This document shows, piece by piece, positions 16,635 through 24,662 of a stretch of DNA of 64,000 bases. The position numbers and the translations under genes are program-made. Under the pieces are notes generated by a model that saw only the letters and a list, made by a program, of their open reading frames with translations, was not told the DNA's origin and did no database searches. The stretch is taken from NCBI RefSeq assembly GCF_016106005.1, contig NZ_JACADR010000003.1, positions 1 to 64,000 on the forward strand, in the 5' to 3' direction. The stretch's first letter is position 1; each line of letters begins with the position of its first letter. The stretch comes from Roseomonas rosulenta (GTDB lineage Bacteria > Pseudomonadota > Alphaproteobacteria > Acetobacterales > Acetobacteraceae).

Positions 16635-17386
16635 AGGAGGAGTCCACCCCGCCCCGGCGCCGGCGCAAGGCGGCGCGGCCCGGCGAAATCATGGAGGCGG
16701 GCCTCGCCGAATTCGCCGCGCGCGGCTTCGAGGCCACGCGCATGGAGGACGTCGCGCGTCGTGCCGGCGTGGCGAAGGGTACGGTGTTCCTCTACTTCGC
16801 GACCAAGGAGGCGCTGTTCGAGGCTGCGTTGCGCTCCCGTCTGGCCCCTGTGCTGGAGGGAGTGGAGGCGGCGGTGGACGCCTATCCCGGCCCTACCATC
16901 GACCTGCTGCGGATGCTGGTGGGGCATGTGCACACCGGTCTCGTCGCTACTGACGCGGCCGCGGTGATGCGCATGATCCTCGCCGAAGGCCCTCGCTTCC
17001 CGGAGCTGCTGGAAACCTACCACCGGGAGTCCATCGCGCGCGCTACGTCCCTGCTGCGGCGGATCGTGGAGCGGGGCATCGTGCGCGGCGAGTTCAGGAC
17101 CGGTGCAGCGACGGACCTGCCCATGGTGCTGATGGCCCCGGCGCTGATGGCCGCACTATGGCGTCAGACCTTCGACCACCTGGCGCCGATCGAGCCCGGC
17201 CGCTTCCGCGCGGCGCATCTCGAGATGCTGGAGAGGGTACTCTGCGACGGCGGCAAGGAACGTGAGGTGGACGCTGTGCGCGCTGGATCATTGTCCGAAA
17301 GTCGCGCGCCAAAGAACACGGAGGGCGATAGCGAAAAGGCAGGCGGCAAAGACGCGGCGCAAGAGCGGTACCGGAAGCCGCGATGA
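16616..17386 (+). CDS. TetR-family repressor of the DevBCA-type exporter
   Basis: This 256-residue TetR regulator has the DNA-binding domain around residues 24-70 (GEIMEAGLAEFAARGFEATR, then MEDVARRAGVAKGTVFLYF) followed by a helical ligand domain. The last 35 or so residues are polar and unlike the family; they overlap the end of the convergent TauE gene by 99 bases. A shorter active protein starting further in is possible but lacks a ribosome site, while the ATG at 16616 has GAGG upstream. Two matching palindromes at 16567 and 16613 point to control of both itself and the divergent exporter. Confidence 0.88.
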   Translation: MTDGSLKEESTPPRRRRKAARPGEIMEAGLAEFAARGFEATRMEDVARRAGVAKGTVFLYFATKEALFEAALRSRLAPVLEGVEAAVDAYPGPTIDLLRMLVGHVHTGLVATDAAAVMRMILAEGPRFPELLETYHRESIARATSLLRRIVERGIVRGEFRTGAATDLPMVLMAPALMAALWRQTFDHLAPIEPGRFRAAHLEMLERVLCDGGKEREVDAVRAGSLSESRAPKNTEGDSEKAGGKDAAQERYRKPR

Positions 17387-18118
17387 GAGGCGCGCGGCAA
17401 ACGGCGCCACCACGATGGCCGGCAGCGCCAGCAGGATAGCCGCGCTCAGGCTGACGTAGCCGACCGAGTCGGGAGGCAGGCCGGGCTTGCCGTAGCCCAG
17501 GGCGGCAAAGCCGAGCGTCGCCGGCAGCGCGACCGCGATATTGAAAATGGCGCCGGCCCCGACGGCGCGATTGATCGGCGTGCTGAAGAGCCCGAGGACG
17601 GGGCCGCTCAACGTGCCTGCGCCGATCCCAAGGGCGGCGGACAACGCCCCGATGGCTGCCGGCGGCAACCAACCCAGCGGCGGGGCCGGCAGGCCGGAAG
17701 CCAGCACGCCGCGAGCACCCGCCATCATCTGAGTGCCGAGTAGAACGGCGACGGCAGCGAAGGCGCCGACCGACAGGGAGGCCGGGATCAGGGGTGCCAG
17801 TCCCAATCCAAGCAGCGTACCGGCCAGGATGGCGGGCAGCCAGGACCGCAGGACAGGTTGATCGATGGTCCCAGCGGCAGCGTGGGCCGCTGCCGCCGCC
17901 AGTGAGGACAGCAGGATCGCCGCCTGCGCGGTGCCGATGGCCAGCGCGGCGTGATCGGCGTCTGACATGCCGCCCAGTGCGAAGACCTCAAGCAGCACCG
18001 GCACGGCAATGACGCCGCCACCGATGCCGAGCAATCCTCCCAGCGTGCCGATCAACAGTCCCACTGTGGCAAGGACAAGAATCGAAATCACGCCGAGGTC
18101 GGCCAGAGCCGACGTCAT
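17288..18118 (-). CDS. TauE/SafE-family sulfite/sulfoacetate exporter-like protein
   Basis: This 276-residue membrane protein has eight predicted helices and the glycine-rich TauE motif GTLGGLLGIGGGVIAVPVL near the N-terminus, with its second-half repeat GALSAALGIGAGTLSGPVLG. TauE/SafE proteins move sulfite, sulfoacetate or related organosulfur anions across the inner membrane. It is the last gene of the leftward thiol/sulfur operon running from 23185. Its 3' end overlaps the TetR gene by 99 bases, which is unusual for two convergent genes. Confidence 0.88.
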   Translation of the reverse strand: MTSALADLGVISILVLATVGLLIGTLGGLLGIGGGVIAVPVLLEVFALGGMSDADHAALAIGTAQAAILLSSLAAAAAHAAAGTIDQPVLRSWLPAILAGTLLGLGLAPLIPASLSVGAFAAVAVLLGTQMMAGARGVLASGLPAPPLGWLPPAAIGALSAALGIGAGTLSGPVLGLFSTPINRAVGAGAIFNIAVALPATLGFAALGYGKPGLPPDSVGYVSLSAAILLALPAIVVAPFAARLSSRLPVPLLRRVFAACLFAIALRVLWRATFGQ

Positions 18119-18142
18119 GATCCCCGCGACCGCGCCTGTGCC

Positions 18143-19735
18143 CTACCGCGCCGCCTTGCGGATGTTCCACGGCACGATGATGCCTGGCATCGCCAGTACG
18201 CCCGAGATGCGCGGGCTGACGGCAGATGGCAGGTACCATTGCCCGTGCGGCACATAGGGCACCACCCGATAGGCGCTGACATGCAGCGCCTCGAGCAGCC
18301 GCTGGCGTTCGGCCGGCGTCGCCGCGTAGGGAAAGGCATCGATCAGCGCCTGGTGCTCGGCGTCGCAGGGCCAGCCCGGCCAGGCGCGCTCGCAGCTCGC
18401 CTGCATCGGCACGTTGCCCACCGGATCGGATGCGCCGAGGCCGTTCCAGAAGGTCAGCCCGATATGCCACCCGCCCTCGCTCGGCGGGCGGCGATTGGCG
18501 CGGCGACCGGCCATGGAGGCGAAATCCGTCGCTTGCACATCGGTCCGGAAGCCGACTGATTGCATCTGCTGCGCCAGGACGAGCGTGGCCGCATGCACAA
18601 ACGGGTTGTCGGTCGGGTCCATGATGACGATCGGGCTGCCATCATAGCCGCTCTCGCGCAGCAATTGCCGCGCACGCTCGCGCGCCGCCGGCGTGCCAAG
18701 GCCGGGTGGCACGCCCGCATTCGTCTCCTGCGGCGAGCCGCAGACGAAGAAGGCATGGCAGACCTGGTACAGCGCCGGGTCGGGGAACATCCCCTGGAGG
18801 ATTTCCTCCTGGTTCACCAGCAGCATCAGCGCCTGGCGCGCGCGCACATCGTTGAAGGGCGGGTGGATGTGGTTCATGCGGATCATGCCCGGCGCGCCGA
18901 GCGTGTTGGTGCGGATGATGCGCATCCCCCGCCTCTGCAGCATCGGCAGGAAATCCACGCCTGGACTCTCGATGTAGTCGAGCTCGCCCTGGATCAGCGC
19001 CAGCACCGCGGTCTGCGCATTGGCGATGTTCAGCCATTCCACGCGATCGACATGCACGACCTTGCCGCCGGCGGTGCCGGAAGCGGGCTCGGTGCGCGGC
19101 ACGTAGTTCGGGTTGCGACGATAAACCACGCGCGAGCCCGGCACCCATTCCTCCCGCACGAAGATGAAGGGGCCGGAGCCGTTGGTGCTCTGGATCGCGG
19201 TGAACGGATCGGTCGCGGCGACCGCGGCGGGCATGATCGCGGGCATGTTGCCGGAGGGCTTGGACAGCGCGTCGAGCATCAGTCCGTAGGGCCGGTTGAG
19301 CGTCCAGACAACCGTCTTGCCGTCGGATTCGGCCACAAGCCCGGTGGTGATCGCCATGATCTGGCGGCCATGCGGATCGCGCGCGCCCCAACGGCGCAGC
19401 GAAGCCACCACGTCGTTCGCCGTCACCGGGGCGCCGTCGTGAAAGGCCAGCCCGTCGCGCAGCGTGAAGCGCCAGACCAGCGCATCGGCGGAGACCGCAT
19501 GGGCGCCCACCATCTGCGGCTGCGGCCGCTGTTCGGCGTCGCGGCCGAACAACTGGTCGTAGATCATATGAGCATGGCTCTGCACGACGCCGGCCGTGGT
19601 GTTGATCGGGTCGAGCGTCTGCAGGTCGGCGTTCGGCACGATGCGCAGGATTCGCTCGGGCGGCACGGCCTGCGCCAGGGCCAGGCCGGGCAGTGCCACG
19701 AGGGCCAGCCAGAGGGCGAGATTACGCAACCACAT
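18143..19735 (-). CDS. Family-5 (peptide/glutathione-type) ABC substrate-binding protein
   Basis: This 530-residue periplasmic binding protein has a signal peptide (LALWLALVALPGLALAQA) and the family-5 signature LRIVPNADLQTLDPINTTAG, with RFTLRDGLAFHDGAPVTAND following. Family-5 proteins bind di- and oligopeptides, nickel or glutathione. No permease or ATPase gene accompanies it; instead it lies between a GST gene and a TauE exporter in a thiol-related operon, so glutathione or a glutathione conjugate is a reasonable guess. Cysteines at VCHAFFVCGSP and ASCERAWPGWPCD probably form disulfides in the periplasm. Confidence 0.87.
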   Translation of the reverse strand: MWLRNLALWLALVALPGLALAQAVPPERILRIVPNADLQTLDPINTTAGVVQSHAHMIYDQLFGRDAEQRPQPQMVGAHAVSADALVWRFTLRDGLAFHDGAPVTANDVVASLRRWGARDPHGRQIMAITTGLVAESDGKTVVWTLNRPYGLMLDALSKPSGNMPAIMPAAVAATDPFTAIQSTNGSGPFIFVREEWVPGSRVVYRRNPNYVPRTEPASGTAGGKVVHVDRVEWLNIANAQTAVLALIQGELDYIESPGVDFLPMLQRRGMRIIRTNTLGAPGMIRMNHIHPPFNDVRARQALMLLVNQEEILQGMFPDPALYQVCHAFFVCGSPQETNAGVPPGLGTPAARERARQLLRESGYDGSPIVIMDPTDNPFVHAATLVLAQQMQSVGFRTDVQATDFASMAGRRANRRPPSEGGWHIGLTFWNGLGASDPVGNVPMQASCERAWPGWPCDAEHQALIDAFPYAATPAERQRLLEALHVSAYRVVPYVPHGQWYLPSAVSPRISGVLAMPGIIVPWNIRKAAR

Positions 19736-19749
19736 GCTTCGGGTCTCCG

Positions 19750-20400
19750 TCAGGCGAGGATGGCGCCGCGCGGCACGGCCATGCCGCGCTGCACGGCCGG
19801 ACGCTGGGCGAGGCGCGCGTGCCAGCGCGCCACATGCGGGGTGAGCGCGAGATCGTGCTCGGCCCAGCCGTGGCGGGCTACCCAGGGGAAGGCAGCGATG
19901 TCGGCGATGCTGTAGGCGGTGCCTGCCAGATAGGTCTGCGCGGCCAGCCGGCCATCGAGCAGCCGATACACCCGATCGACCTGCCCCAGGGCATAGGCGC
20001 GTGCCGCCGCGGGCTTCTCAGGCGCCAGCTCGGTCCAATGATGTGCCTGACCGGTGGCGGGGCCGAGGCCGGTCAGCGCGACCATCAGCCACGCCAGTGT
20101 ATCCGAGCGCGCCCCGCCCGAGGTCGGCAGGAAGCGGCCATGCGCCTCGGCCAGATGCAGCAGGATGGCGCCGCTTTCGAACAGCACCAGCGGCTGCGCG
20201 CCGGCGGCTTCCTCGACCAGGATCGGCACCTTGCCGAAGGGGTTCAGCGCCAGGATCTCCGGCGCGAACTGCGCCCGCGCGCGGATGTTCACGCCGGTCA
20301 CCCGGTAATCGAGCCCAAGCTCCTCCAGCAGGATCGACACGCGATGGGTGTTCGGCGTCGCCCAGCCATAGAGATGGCGACTGACGACGGGATCATTCAT
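19750..20400 (-). CDS. Glutathione S-transferase (Ure2p/YfcG-like)
   Basis: This 216-residue GST starts HLYGWATPNTHRVSILLEEL, the N-terminal domain of the nu/Ure2p class in which Thr-Pro-Asn replaces the catalytic Cys or Ser. It continues with NPFGKVPILVEE and VLFESGAILLHLAE, and the C-terminal helical domain ends YLAGTAYSIADIAAFPW. These enzymes reduce disulfides with glutathione. The ATG at 20400 overlaps the stop of the YeeE/YedE gene; a long upstream open frame in that gene is spurious. It shares its class with the GST genes at 23936 and 24663, on the other side of the thioredoxin promoter region. Confidence 0.9.
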   Translation of the reverse strand: MNDPVVSRHLYGWATPNTHRVSILLEELGLDYRVTGVNIRARAQFAPEILALNPFGKVPILVEEAAGAQPLVLFESGAILLHLAEAHGRFLPTSGGARSDTLAWLMVALTGLGPATGQAHHWTELAPEKPAAARAYALGQVDRVYRLLDGRLAAQTYLAGTAYSIADIAAFPWVARHGWAEHDLALTPHVARWHARLAQRPAVQRGMAVPRGAILA

Positions 20401-21509
20401 TTGGTTCTCATTCCAAACATCGGCCGCATCCTGATCCCGATCCAGCAGCCTGGCATCGCGGCGGCGAGCCATACGAAGCCGTGCAGGCTGCCCGATGATG
20501 CGCCACCGAGGAAGGCGCCGACATTGCAGCCGAAGGACAGCCTGGCGCCCACCCCCATCAGCAGCCCGCCCAGCGCCGCCCCTGTGGCACCGCGCCAGCC
20601 GATCGGCGTGCCGTGCCGCAACCGGCCTTGCCCTGCCGCAGCGAGAAGGGCACCGAGCAGCAGCCCTACATCGGACAGCGAACCGTGCATCGCGAGCAGC
20701 GGACCGTCGAGCGTTTCCCGTGTCCAGCCGGACGACCAGAACTCGAAGCCAGAAAGGTCCCATCCCAGGGCTTGCAAGGCTTGTGCGCCCCAAAGCGTCA
20801 GGCCCATCGTGATGCCCCAGGGCGTGCCCGAGACGAGGAACAGCGCCGCGGCGCCGGCCCCAATCACCGCGCCTGCCAGCAAGCGCTCGCGCGACGGCCG
20901 CGCTCCACGCAGAACCACCATCGCGCCGAGGCCGAGCAGCACCTCGGTCACCACGAGCCCGCCCCAGGGGCCAAGCAGGGCAGGCAGATCGATCTCGCCA
21001 AGGCTAGGCAGCCGGAGTGCGGCGGGGAGCATCAGGCTGCCCAACACGCCGCCGAAGCAGAAAAATGGGAGTGCTACCCACATCCGGCGCGACCCCTGGC
21101 CGGCCGCGACCAGGGTGCCGGACCCGCAGCCGTTGGTGATCTGCATGCCAACGCCAAAGACCACTGCGCCGACCAACAGAGAAAGCCCGATCGGGGCGAC
21201 GAACCGCCCATAGCCCTCCACCAGCACGCCGACGGGCAGCACGATCAGCGCTGCTACCGCGGGCACGATGAAGGCTGCGCCGAGCGTGCGGCCATCACGC
21301 TCCACGAGCAGCGCGCGAAATCCGCCGGCGAAGCCGTAGTCGAGCCAGACAAACATGGCGCCAAGCAGGATCGCCACCGCCAGGACCGGCAGAAGCGCCG
21401 CATCGCCAATTCCGGAGATGCCCGCAATGGCCAGAACGGTGCCGGCCGCCCCGAGCAGGAGGCTCGCCACATGCACCCGCGGCTGCGCGGCCGAGAGCGC
21501 GCCCGCCAT
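20397..21509 (-). CDS. YeeE/YedE-family thiosulfate/sulfur transporter
   Basis: This 370-residue membrane protein has nine or more helices and the two paired motifs of the family, QITNGCGSGTLVAAGQGSRR in the first half and GARLSFGCNVGAFLGG in the second. The conserved Cys in each motif passes thiosulfate or related sulfane sulfur through the membrane in the characterised members. The start is ATG 21509, one base after the DUF302 stop, and the stop overlaps the GST start. This central position suggests that the operon deals with reduced sulfur compounds. Confidence 0.9.
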   Translation of the reverse strand: MAGALSAAQPRVHVASLLLGAAGTVLAIAGISGIGDAALLPVLAVAILLGAMFVWLDYGFAGGFRALLVERDGRTLGAAFIVPAVAALIVLPVGVLVEGYGRFVAPIGLSLLVGAVVFGVGMQITNGCGSGTLVAAGQGSRRMWVALPFFCFGGVLGSLMLPAALRLPSLGEIDLPALLGPWGGLVVTEVLLGLGAMVVLRGARPSRERLLAGAVIGAGAAALFLVSGTPWGITMGLTLWGAQALQALGWDLSGFEFWSSGWTRETLDGPLLAMHGSLSDVGLLLGALLAAAGQGRLRHGTPIGWRGATGAALGGLLMGVGARLSFGCNVGAFLGGASSGSLHGFVWLAAAMPGCWIGIRMRPMFGMRTK

Positions 21510-21510
21510 G

Positions 21511-21984
21511 CTATTCGGCGGCCTTGCGAACCAGGGTTTCGATGAAGGCCTCGGTGTTGCGCTGGCCCTCGGGCGGGACGGTGACGCCGTGACGGGCAAA
21601 GACCCGCTCTGCGATATCCGCCCCGGTGCTGCGGGTGATGAAGGTACGGCCCTGGTCGTCCTCCCACACCAGGACACGCATCGGCAGGTCGATGGCGAGC
21701 GTCGGGTTGGCGGCCATGCCCGGCGTACCGGCGCGCGGATTGCCGAACAGGACCACCGTGCGCGCCCGCAACGTCATGCCGACATCGCGTGCCGCGGAGG
21801 CGTGGTCCACCTCGGTGAAGACGATCCAGCCGGCCTCGCGAACCGCGGCCGTGAAGCGATCGAGCGTTGCGCGCGTCCCATGCGCACTTGGTCTGGTCAC
21901 GAGACCCGCCTGCTGCGCATTGGCAGGAAGGCTGGCCGCAAAGATCGTGAGCGCCGCGCCGAGGAAGATTGTGCGGCGCCTCAT
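21511..21984 (-). CDS. Secreted DUF302 protein
   Basis: This 157-residue protein has a signal peptide (MRRRTIFLGAALTIFAASLP, cleavage near ANAQQ) and one DUF302 domain: FTAAVREAGWIVFTEVDHA, VVLFGNPRAGTPGMAANPTL and DLPMRVLVWED. DUF302 proteins are small soluble folds often located beside sulfur transporters and thiosulfate-oxidation genes; no activity is proven. ATG 21984 is preferred over an upstream ATG because the signal peptide begins there. Two-Cys chemistry is absent. It lies directly upstream of the YeeE/YedE gene in the same operon. Confidence 0.88.
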   Translation of the reverse strand: MRRRTIFLGAALTIFAASLPANAQQAGLVTRPSAHGTRATLDRFTAAVREAGWIVFTEVDHASAARDVGMTLRARTVVLFGNPRAGTPGMAANPTLAIDLPMRVLVWEDDQGRTFITRSTGADIAERVFARHGVTVPPEGQRNTEAFIETLVRKAAE

Positions 21985-22054
21985 CGGATGTTCGCGAGGT
22001 TCATCGTCGAAAACTCCTCCTTGTTCTTGTTGCATTGCCGATTCTTGACGCCGC

Positions 22055-22773
22055 TCAGAACCGGGTGATCAGATCCACCCAGCCATCCGGCAACGCCGCC
22101 GTCAGCACCGCCTCCACCCGTCGGTCCAGGCCGCTCAGCATGGCCACGCCAACCAGCGCCACAACACGCCGCCCAGTGCCGGCCGGCCCCAACCCCCCGC
22201 CTTGGCCATATGGCGACGCAACGCCGGCATGGCACCTCGTGCCACCGTGCCGAGCGCCAAGAGCGGCAAGGCCGCACCCAGGGCGAACGCCGCCATCACC
22301 ATTGTGGCCTGCGCGGCTGTCCCGGCCTGGGCGGCCAGGCCCAAGGCCGCGCCGAGCGCAGGCCCGGTGCAGGGCGCCCAGGCCACGCCCAGCACGACGC
22401 CGAGCCCGAACTGACCGCCAAGCCCCTGCGCCGGCATCTGCTGCGCCAGGGCGGAGATCGGCGCCATCATCGCCTCACCCGCCATGGTCAGGCGTGTGGC
22501 CAAGCCCGCGACCACCAACGCGAGGCCCGCCAGCAGCAGCATCACCGCGGACCCGATCCGCAGCACCTCGGGGTCGAAGCCGATCGAGGTCGCCAGCAGG
22601 CCAAGCACGACGCCCAGCCCGGCAAAGCCGATGACCAGGCCACCCGCCAAAGCCAACGGTGCCAAGCGATGCTCGGCGGTCGCGGCACCGAGCACGATCG
22701 GCAGCAAGGGCAGCACACAGGGCGAAAGGCTGGCGAGGATCCCCGCCAGCCCGGCCGGCAACAATGTTCCCAT
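22055..22773 (-). pseudogene. ccdA: CcdA/DsbD-type transmembrane electron carrier, frameshifted
   Basis: The start MGTLLPAGLAGILASLSPCV carries the first catalytic Cys, and GVAWAPCTGPALGAALGL the second. CcdA moves reducing equivalents from cytosolic thioredoxin to the periplasm and would feed the exported thioredoxin encoded just upstream. The original frame ends early at 22135 with an out-of-place WRWLAWPC tail. Near 22162 a one-base deletion (relative to the expected codons) throws the frame off; the other frame continues VALVGVAMLSGLDRRVEAVL to a natural stop at 22055. It is either a real recent mutation, in which case the final helix is lost, or a sequencing error. Confidence 0.82.
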
Positions 22774-22783
22774 GGCCGCGGCG

Positions 22784-23185
22784 TCAGACGGCGCGGCGGA
22801 TCAGGTCGCGGATCTGCGTCGCGTCGGTCACGCCGATGATGCGGCCGCGCTCCTGCGCGCCGTTGAAGGCGATGATCGTGGATTGCTGCCGAACGCCGAG
22901 GCGGCGCAGCGCATCGTTCTGCGTGTCGAAGTCGACGGTGAGCAGCAGCGCTGATGCCAGCGCCGGCTCCGCCAGGGTAGCGGCCACATGCGGCGCCTGG
23001 GCGCGGCAGGTCGGGCACCAGGGTGCCGTGACCTCGATGATCAACGGCCGACCGGCGGCCTGCGCCGCGGCGAAGGCTGCGTCGGACCAGGGCGCGCGCT
23101 CGGCGGCGCGGGCGGTCGAGGCAGCGGCGGCGACCCAGCTGAAGGCGAGTGCGGCGAGCAGCGGGCGGCGGGGCAGGTGCGGCAT
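22784..23185 (-). CDS. Exported thioredoxin-fold protein
   Basis: This 133-residue protein has a signal peptide (RRPLLAALAFSWVAAAAS, cleavage near ARAAE) and a thioredoxin fold with the active site APWCPTCRAQ (Cys57 and Cys60). Ile, rather than Pro, stands before the usual cis-Pro region (RQQSTIIAFNG), so this is a DsbD-gamma-like or thiol-oxidoreductase variant in the periplasm. It receives electrons from the CcdA gene 10 bases downstream. The ATG at 23185 has GAGGAGAA upstream. A perfect GTAACC-N16-CGAA promoter lies at 23231-23256, making it the first gene of a leftward seven-gene operon. Confidence 0.88.
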   Translation of the reverse strand: MPHLPRRPLLAALAFSWVAAAASTARAAERAPWSDAAFAAAQAAGRPLIIEVTAPWCPTCRAQAPHVAATLAEPALASALLLTVDFDTQNDALRRLGVRQQSTIIAFNGAQERGRIIGVTDATQIRDLIRRAV

Positions 23186-23230
23186 GGTGGTTCTTCTCCT
23201 CGATGGCACGGGCAAGCCCAGTGAGGCGCC

Positions 23231-23256
23231 TTCGCTCGGCTTCGATGGAAGGTTAC
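23231..23256 (-). promoter_or_regulatory. Predicted SigF-type promoter of the thioredoxin operon
   Basis: On the minus strand GTAACC (23256-23251) and CGAA (23234-23231) are separated by 16 bases. Transcription would start near 23224, about 40 bases before the thioredoxin ATG. It is a full match to the motif upstream of the sigma factor gene at 29940-29965. Confidence 0.82.
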
Positions 23257-23300
23257 GCGAGCCGGGCAGAAATTTAGGACCTTGCCAGCGCTCACAGATG

Positions 23301-23322
23301 TTCTAGAACGAACGCTCTAGAA
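23301..23322. promoter_or_regulatory. TetR operator upstream of the tetR-GST operon
   Basis: TTCTAGAACG (23301-23310), AA, CGCTCTAGAA (23313-23322) is an inverted repeat with 10-base arms and one mismatch, 17 bases upstream of the TetR ATG. The CTAGAACG half-site is like those of other YcdC/AcuR-type TetR regulators. It probably controls the rightward TetR-GST-GST-peroxiredoxin operon. Confidence 0.65.
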
Positions 23323-23339
23323 TAGGAACGCCGCTGCCC

Positions 23340-23939
23340 ATGGCACGCGCCCGTGAGTTCGACGACACCGCTGTCCTTGACGCCGCCACCGACCGCTTCT
23401 GGCGGCAGGGGTACGCCGCGACCTCGGTGCGCGACCTCGGTGAGGCGATGGGGCTTGTGCCGGCGAGCCTCTACAACGCGTTTGGCAGCAAGCACGCGCT
23501 GTTCGCGCTCTGCCTTGACCGCTACCTCGACCGCAACATGCGGGAACGGATCGAGCGCCTGGAAGCGCAGCAGGCGCCACGTGCTGCCATCGAGGCCTTC
23601 CTGAACGAGATCGTATCGCGTTCTCTTGCCGATCCGCGTGGGTGCCTGCTGGTCAATTCAGCGCTGGAAGTCGCGCCGCATGATGCGGAGATCGGGGCTG
23701 TCATCGCCGCGCGGCTTGGTGAGTTGGAGGCATTCTTCCACCGTTGTGTTCTCGCTGGGCAGCGCGATGGGAGCATCGCCGCGGCGCCGTGCGCGCGCGA
23801 CCTCGCGCGGCTGCTGCTGACCACCGTGATGGGCTTGCGCGTGCTGGCGCGCAGCAAGCCGGAACCGGCCCTGCTGCGGGGCGCCGCGCGCCAGGCGTTG
23901 GCCCTGCTCGATCCTCCTCCCACGGACCAAGCGACATGA
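23340..23939 (+). CDS. TetR-family regulator of a GST/peroxiredoxin operon
   Basis: This 199-residue TetR regulator has the helix-turn-helix FWRQGYAATSVRDLGEAMGL, then VPASLYNAFGSKHALF, and a C-terminal domain of the AcuR/YxaF class beginning IEAFLNEIVSRSLADP with the shared sequence RGCLLVNSALE. It overlaps the following GST gene by 4 bases (ATGA), so it is the first gene of the operon it regulates. The near-perfect palindrome at 23301 is the likely binding site. A related regulator at 31145 controls an SMR pump. Confidence 0.9.
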   Translation: MARAREFDDTAVLDAATDRFWRQGYAATSVRDLGEAMGLVPASLYNAFGSKHALFALCLDRYLDRNMRERIERLEAQQAPRAAIEAFLNEIVSRSLADPRGCLLVNSALEVAPHDAEIGAVIAARLGELEAFFHRCVLAGQRDGSIAAAPCARDLARLLLTTVMGLRVLARSKPEPALLRGAARQALALLDPPPTDQAT

Positions 23940-24646
23940 TCGACCTGCACTACTGGACCACGCCGAACGGCCACAAGATCACGATGTTCCTGGAGGAGGC
24001 GGGCCTGCCCTACCGCATCGTCCCGGTGAACATTTCCGCCGGCGACCAGTTCAAGCCGGACTTTCTGGCGATCGCGCCGAACAACCGGATTCCCGCCATC
24101 GTCGACCATGCGCCCGCCGATGGTGGCGCGCCGGTGTCACTGTTCGAAAGCGGTGCCATCCTGCTCTATCTCGCCGACAAGATCGGCCGCTTCGTGCCGC
24201 CCGCCAGCCATATCCACAGCCGGGCCGAGGTGCTGCAATGGCTGTTCTGGCAGATGGGCGGACTCGGCCCGATGGCTGGCCAGAACCACCATTTCAGCCA
24301 GTACGCGCCGGAGAAAATCCCCTACGCGATCACTCGCTATGGCAACGAGACCGGGCGGCTCTATGGCGTGCTGAACAAGCGGCTGGCAGATCGTGAATTC
24401 ATGGCCGGCGCCGACTACTCCATCGCCGATATGGCGAGCTACCCCTGGATCGTGCCGCATGCGCGTCAGGGCCAGAACCTCGATGATTTCCCTCACCTTG
24501 CGCGCTGGTTCGCCGCCATCAAGGCGCGGCCTGCGACCGAGCGTGCCTATGCCCGCGCGGCCGAGGTGAACACGGCACCCACGGTCAGCGCCACCTCGGC
24601 CGCGCTGCTGTTTGGCCAGACCGCCGCGACCATCGCCAAGACCTGA
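23936..24646 (+). CDS. Glutathione S-transferase (Ure2p/YfcG-like)
   Basis: This 236-residue GST begins DLHYWTTPNGHKITMFLEEA with the Thr-Pro-Asn active-site segment of the nu class, followed by IAPNNRIPAIVDH and SLFESGAILLYLADKIGRF. The C-terminal domain has GLGPMAGQNHHF and ADYSIADMASYPWIVPHA. Enzymes of this kind use glutathione to reduce disulfides and organic peroxides. Its ATG overlaps the TetR stop, and 16 bases separate its stop from the next GST gene. A longer upstream frame overlapping TetR is spurious. Confidence 0.92.
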   Translation: MIDLHYWTTPNGHKITMFLEEAGLPYRIVPVNISAGDQFKPDFLAIAPNNRIPAIVDHAPADGGAPVSLFESGAILLYLADKIGRFVPPASHIHSRAEVLQWLFWQMGGLGPMAGQNHHFSQYAPEKIPYAITRYGNETGRLYGVLNKRLADREFMAGADYSIADMASYPWIVPHARQGQNLDDFPHLARWFAAIKARPATERAYARAAEVNTAPTVSATSAALLFGQTAATIAKT

Positions 24647-24662
24647 CACCGGAGACGCACCC

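Noticed and set aside
18560-19915. Long open frame of about 450 codons on the plus strand
   Set aside because: It is antisense to the family-5 binding protein, rich in Arg/His/Gly and without domain features; it is a GC-bias shadow.
22036-22054. SigF-type promoter for DUF302
   Set aside because: No GGTTAC or GTAACC occurs between 21985 and 22054; DUF302 is probably read from the thioredoxin promoter.
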